A stretch of 64,000 nt of DNA from Sphagnum compactum (Eukaryota > Bryophyta > Sphagnopsida > Sphagnales). Made by a program: the position numbers and the translations under genes. The DNA lies in contig OZ234497.1 of assembly GCA_965153455.1 (NCBI GenBank), positions 16,857,872 through 16,921,871 of the forward strand. Direction: 5' to 3'. The notes beneath the pieces were generated by a model, which ran no database searches, was not told where the DNA came from, and worked only from the letters and a program-made list of their open reading frames with translations. Numbering within the stretch: the first letter of the stretch is position 1; every line of letters begins with the position of its first letter. Of the stretch, positions 62,213 to 64,000 are shown piece after piece.

Positions 62213-64000
62213 ATGTTCATGGGGAAAACCGCAACGGGCAGCCGGGATGAGAGCTCCAGACTTGAATCAACCTCACATTCCATGTCGAAGCTCTCATCTC
62301 CAGGTACTATTCTTCTTCCAGAGCCTCCTCTGGACGCCTTAGAAGCTGCTGAAGAACAGATGGATCCGTCGATCTGGAGTATGCTGCCTGTGGAACTGGT
62401 AGACTGCATCCTTGTGTGGCTGCCGATGCCAAGCCTGGTGCAGATGCGTAGGGTCTGTAGATCATGGGACCTGACAATTAAGTCAAAACCCTTCAACAGA
62501 ATGTACATGGAGATGCCATCCAAAGGACCTGCATGGTTGTTCATGTGCTCATCCTTCAACTGCAGGGAGCATGCATGTGCCTACAATCCACTCCAAAACA
62601 AATGGCATAACTTCCCTCTCTCCTTTCTGCCTCCATGTATGCGCTTTCCATTGACAGCAGTGGGAGGGTTATTGTTTGTGAGAGGGGGTTTGAACAATCA
62701 GGGATTATTGGGGGTTTGTAATCCCATGACGCAGGCTTGGCGAGAGCTTCCTTCCATGACCCATACACGGTTGAATTTCCTTGTGGGCATTTGTTGTGAG
62801 GAGGACACAGAGTCTTCCAGCTACAAAATTGTGGTGGCAGGTGGAACTACTTCCGAGTGTGGGGGAGGTGATTATGAATGCACCACTGAGGTTTATGACT
62901 CCTTGACTGATTCTTGGCAGGTAATAATTCTGTCGGGATCCAAAACCTCATAATGTTGTTCAAGCTCTTGTTAGTAGTTTGAGAACTCAAAAACATCCAT
63001 TGGCTCAGAAGGGTCCACTGAGAAGAAGAGGCAAAGCAGCATCTAGATTCATTTCTTAGTTCACACACTTAGTGTGGAGGTTGAATGCTTGGATCTCTGG
63101 ATGATGCATAGATCTCCAGATTGGATCTTCCATCAATCCTGGATGTGAGAAAAAGGAGAGTGGATCTTCTTGGGTGTGTGAACCTACCTGTTCACAATCT
63201 CCACACTTGTTCTCCATTTGCTCATGCCTAGTGCCATAGCTGTGATGCATTTTTTGTGCTACCCACGATTGTTTTATGAAATGCCATCTTTGAATGAGCA
63301 TAGTATAACTTGATCCACCTGGTGTGGCCTGGACTGCGTTGTTCTTGGCATGCACCGTCTGGCATTCATGAGGTTTTTGTGACACCATATTGGAGCTTTG
63401 GAACTCAGGAAATTTAGTTTGTAGTGTGCAGACCTCTGATGCATCATTTCAACCATGTCAGAGGTGCTGCTGCAATTTCAGCTCTTTGCTGCCTGATTTC
63501 TTGCACACCTCATGCATTGCATCAGTGCTGAGCAGGAGCAGTTTCAGGGAACAGTTTTTGTGAACAAAATGCAGTAAGTATGAACAATGCAACAGAATAG
63601 TGATGCATGCACCTATATGTGTGATTTCAGAACTCGGGAATTTGATTGCAGTTGATTGTGCTAATATATTTTTGCGAGTATCAGAGGTGTATTCACAGTG
63701 ATGTTGTTGTATGCAGGTAACAGGGAAGGTTGGTCGGGAATTGACTGTCCATCTTACATGGTGGACTTCAAACACAATCTTCTGCAATGGGGTTCTTTAC
63801 TGCCTTACATCAGGAAGACCATACAGCATCATTGCCTATGACATCAAAACAGCTGAGTGGATGGAGCTCCAAGTACCACCACCAAAATTTCTCTTCTGTT
63901 CATTTCTGATAGAACGCAGGGGCAAGTTGATGTTTGTAGGTGGGGTAGGGACTCAACGCATCTGTGAACACGTTCACATCTGGCAGCTTTCACAGGGCAG
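62213..64000 (+). CDS. F-box/kelch-repeat protein (3' end outside window)
   Basis: This is a probable substrate adaptor of an SCF ubiquitin ligase. Exon 1 is 62213-62920; exon 2 starts at 63717 and is still open at the window edge. An F-box spans about residues 54-97 (MLPVELVDCILVWLPMPSLVQMRRVCRSW), after a Ser-rich N-terminal extension. Kelch or F-box-associated repeats follow: CAYNPLQNKWHNFPLSF, GVCNPMTQAWRELPSM, YKIVVAGG and TEVYDSLTDSWQ before the intron, then AYDIKTAEWMELQ and KLMFVGGVG after it. This layout resembles the plant At5g15710-like family. The start could be 62213 or 62219, two ATGs apart by two codons. The gene carries a long CT-rich leader of about 860 nt. Confidence 0.88.

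Overview
The window is nuclear DNA from a land plant. It has spliced genes with GT..AG introns of roughly 90-1200 bp, a plastid-targeted dihydrolipoyl dehydrogenase, a P-class PPR protein, a nodulin-like MFS transporter and plant hAT remnants. Split, intron-rich genes, including a PPR gene with ten introns, together with AT-rich gene deserts, fit a non-flowering plant such as a bryophyte, lycophyte or fern better than an angiosperm. I cannot name the species. No bacterial, organellar or viral gene was seen.

Layout. 0.4-1.2 kb: hAT transposase remnant (+). 2.3-9.0 kb: plastidial LPD (+, 15 exons). 9-12 kb: no gene recognised. 12-18 kb: proteasome regulator PI31 (+, 9 coding exons, spliced leader). 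18.5-23.9 kb: nodulin-like MFS transporter (-, 15 exons), convergent with PI31. 25.5-35 kb: AT-rich desert with a long-TIR DNA element, a second hAT remnant (-) and a roughly 205-bp tandem satellite. 35.3-37.9 kb: a small four-exon gene of unknown function, possibly related to proteasome assembly chaperone 1. 38.6-40.0 kb: broken short-chain dehydrogenase (-) that ends exactly at a 254-bp palindromic MITE. 42.3-47.8 kb: PPR gene (-, 11 exons). 49.4-50.2 kb: temperature-induced-type lipocalin (-, 2 exons). 50.3-61.2 kb: a second AT-rich desert with minisatellites, a perfect palindrome and one orphan ORF. 61.3-64 kb: F-box/kelch gene (+) with a CT-rich leader, running off the right edge.

I see no gene cluster or operon-like system. 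The genes are ordinary housekeeping or regulatory loci: plastid acetyl-CoA supply, proteasome control, organelle RNA handling, stress lipocalin and ubiquitin ligase adaptor. Exons were assigned by hand from reading frame, splice consensus and known family motifs, and every listed exon junction keeps the reading frame. Points for a second look are structural: several local tandem duplications in leaders, introns and intergenic DNA; two inverted-repeat elements; a perfect intronic hairpin; a PPR gene whose introns are all phase 0 and fall at equivalent places in the repeat; and telo-box motifs upstream of four of the genes.
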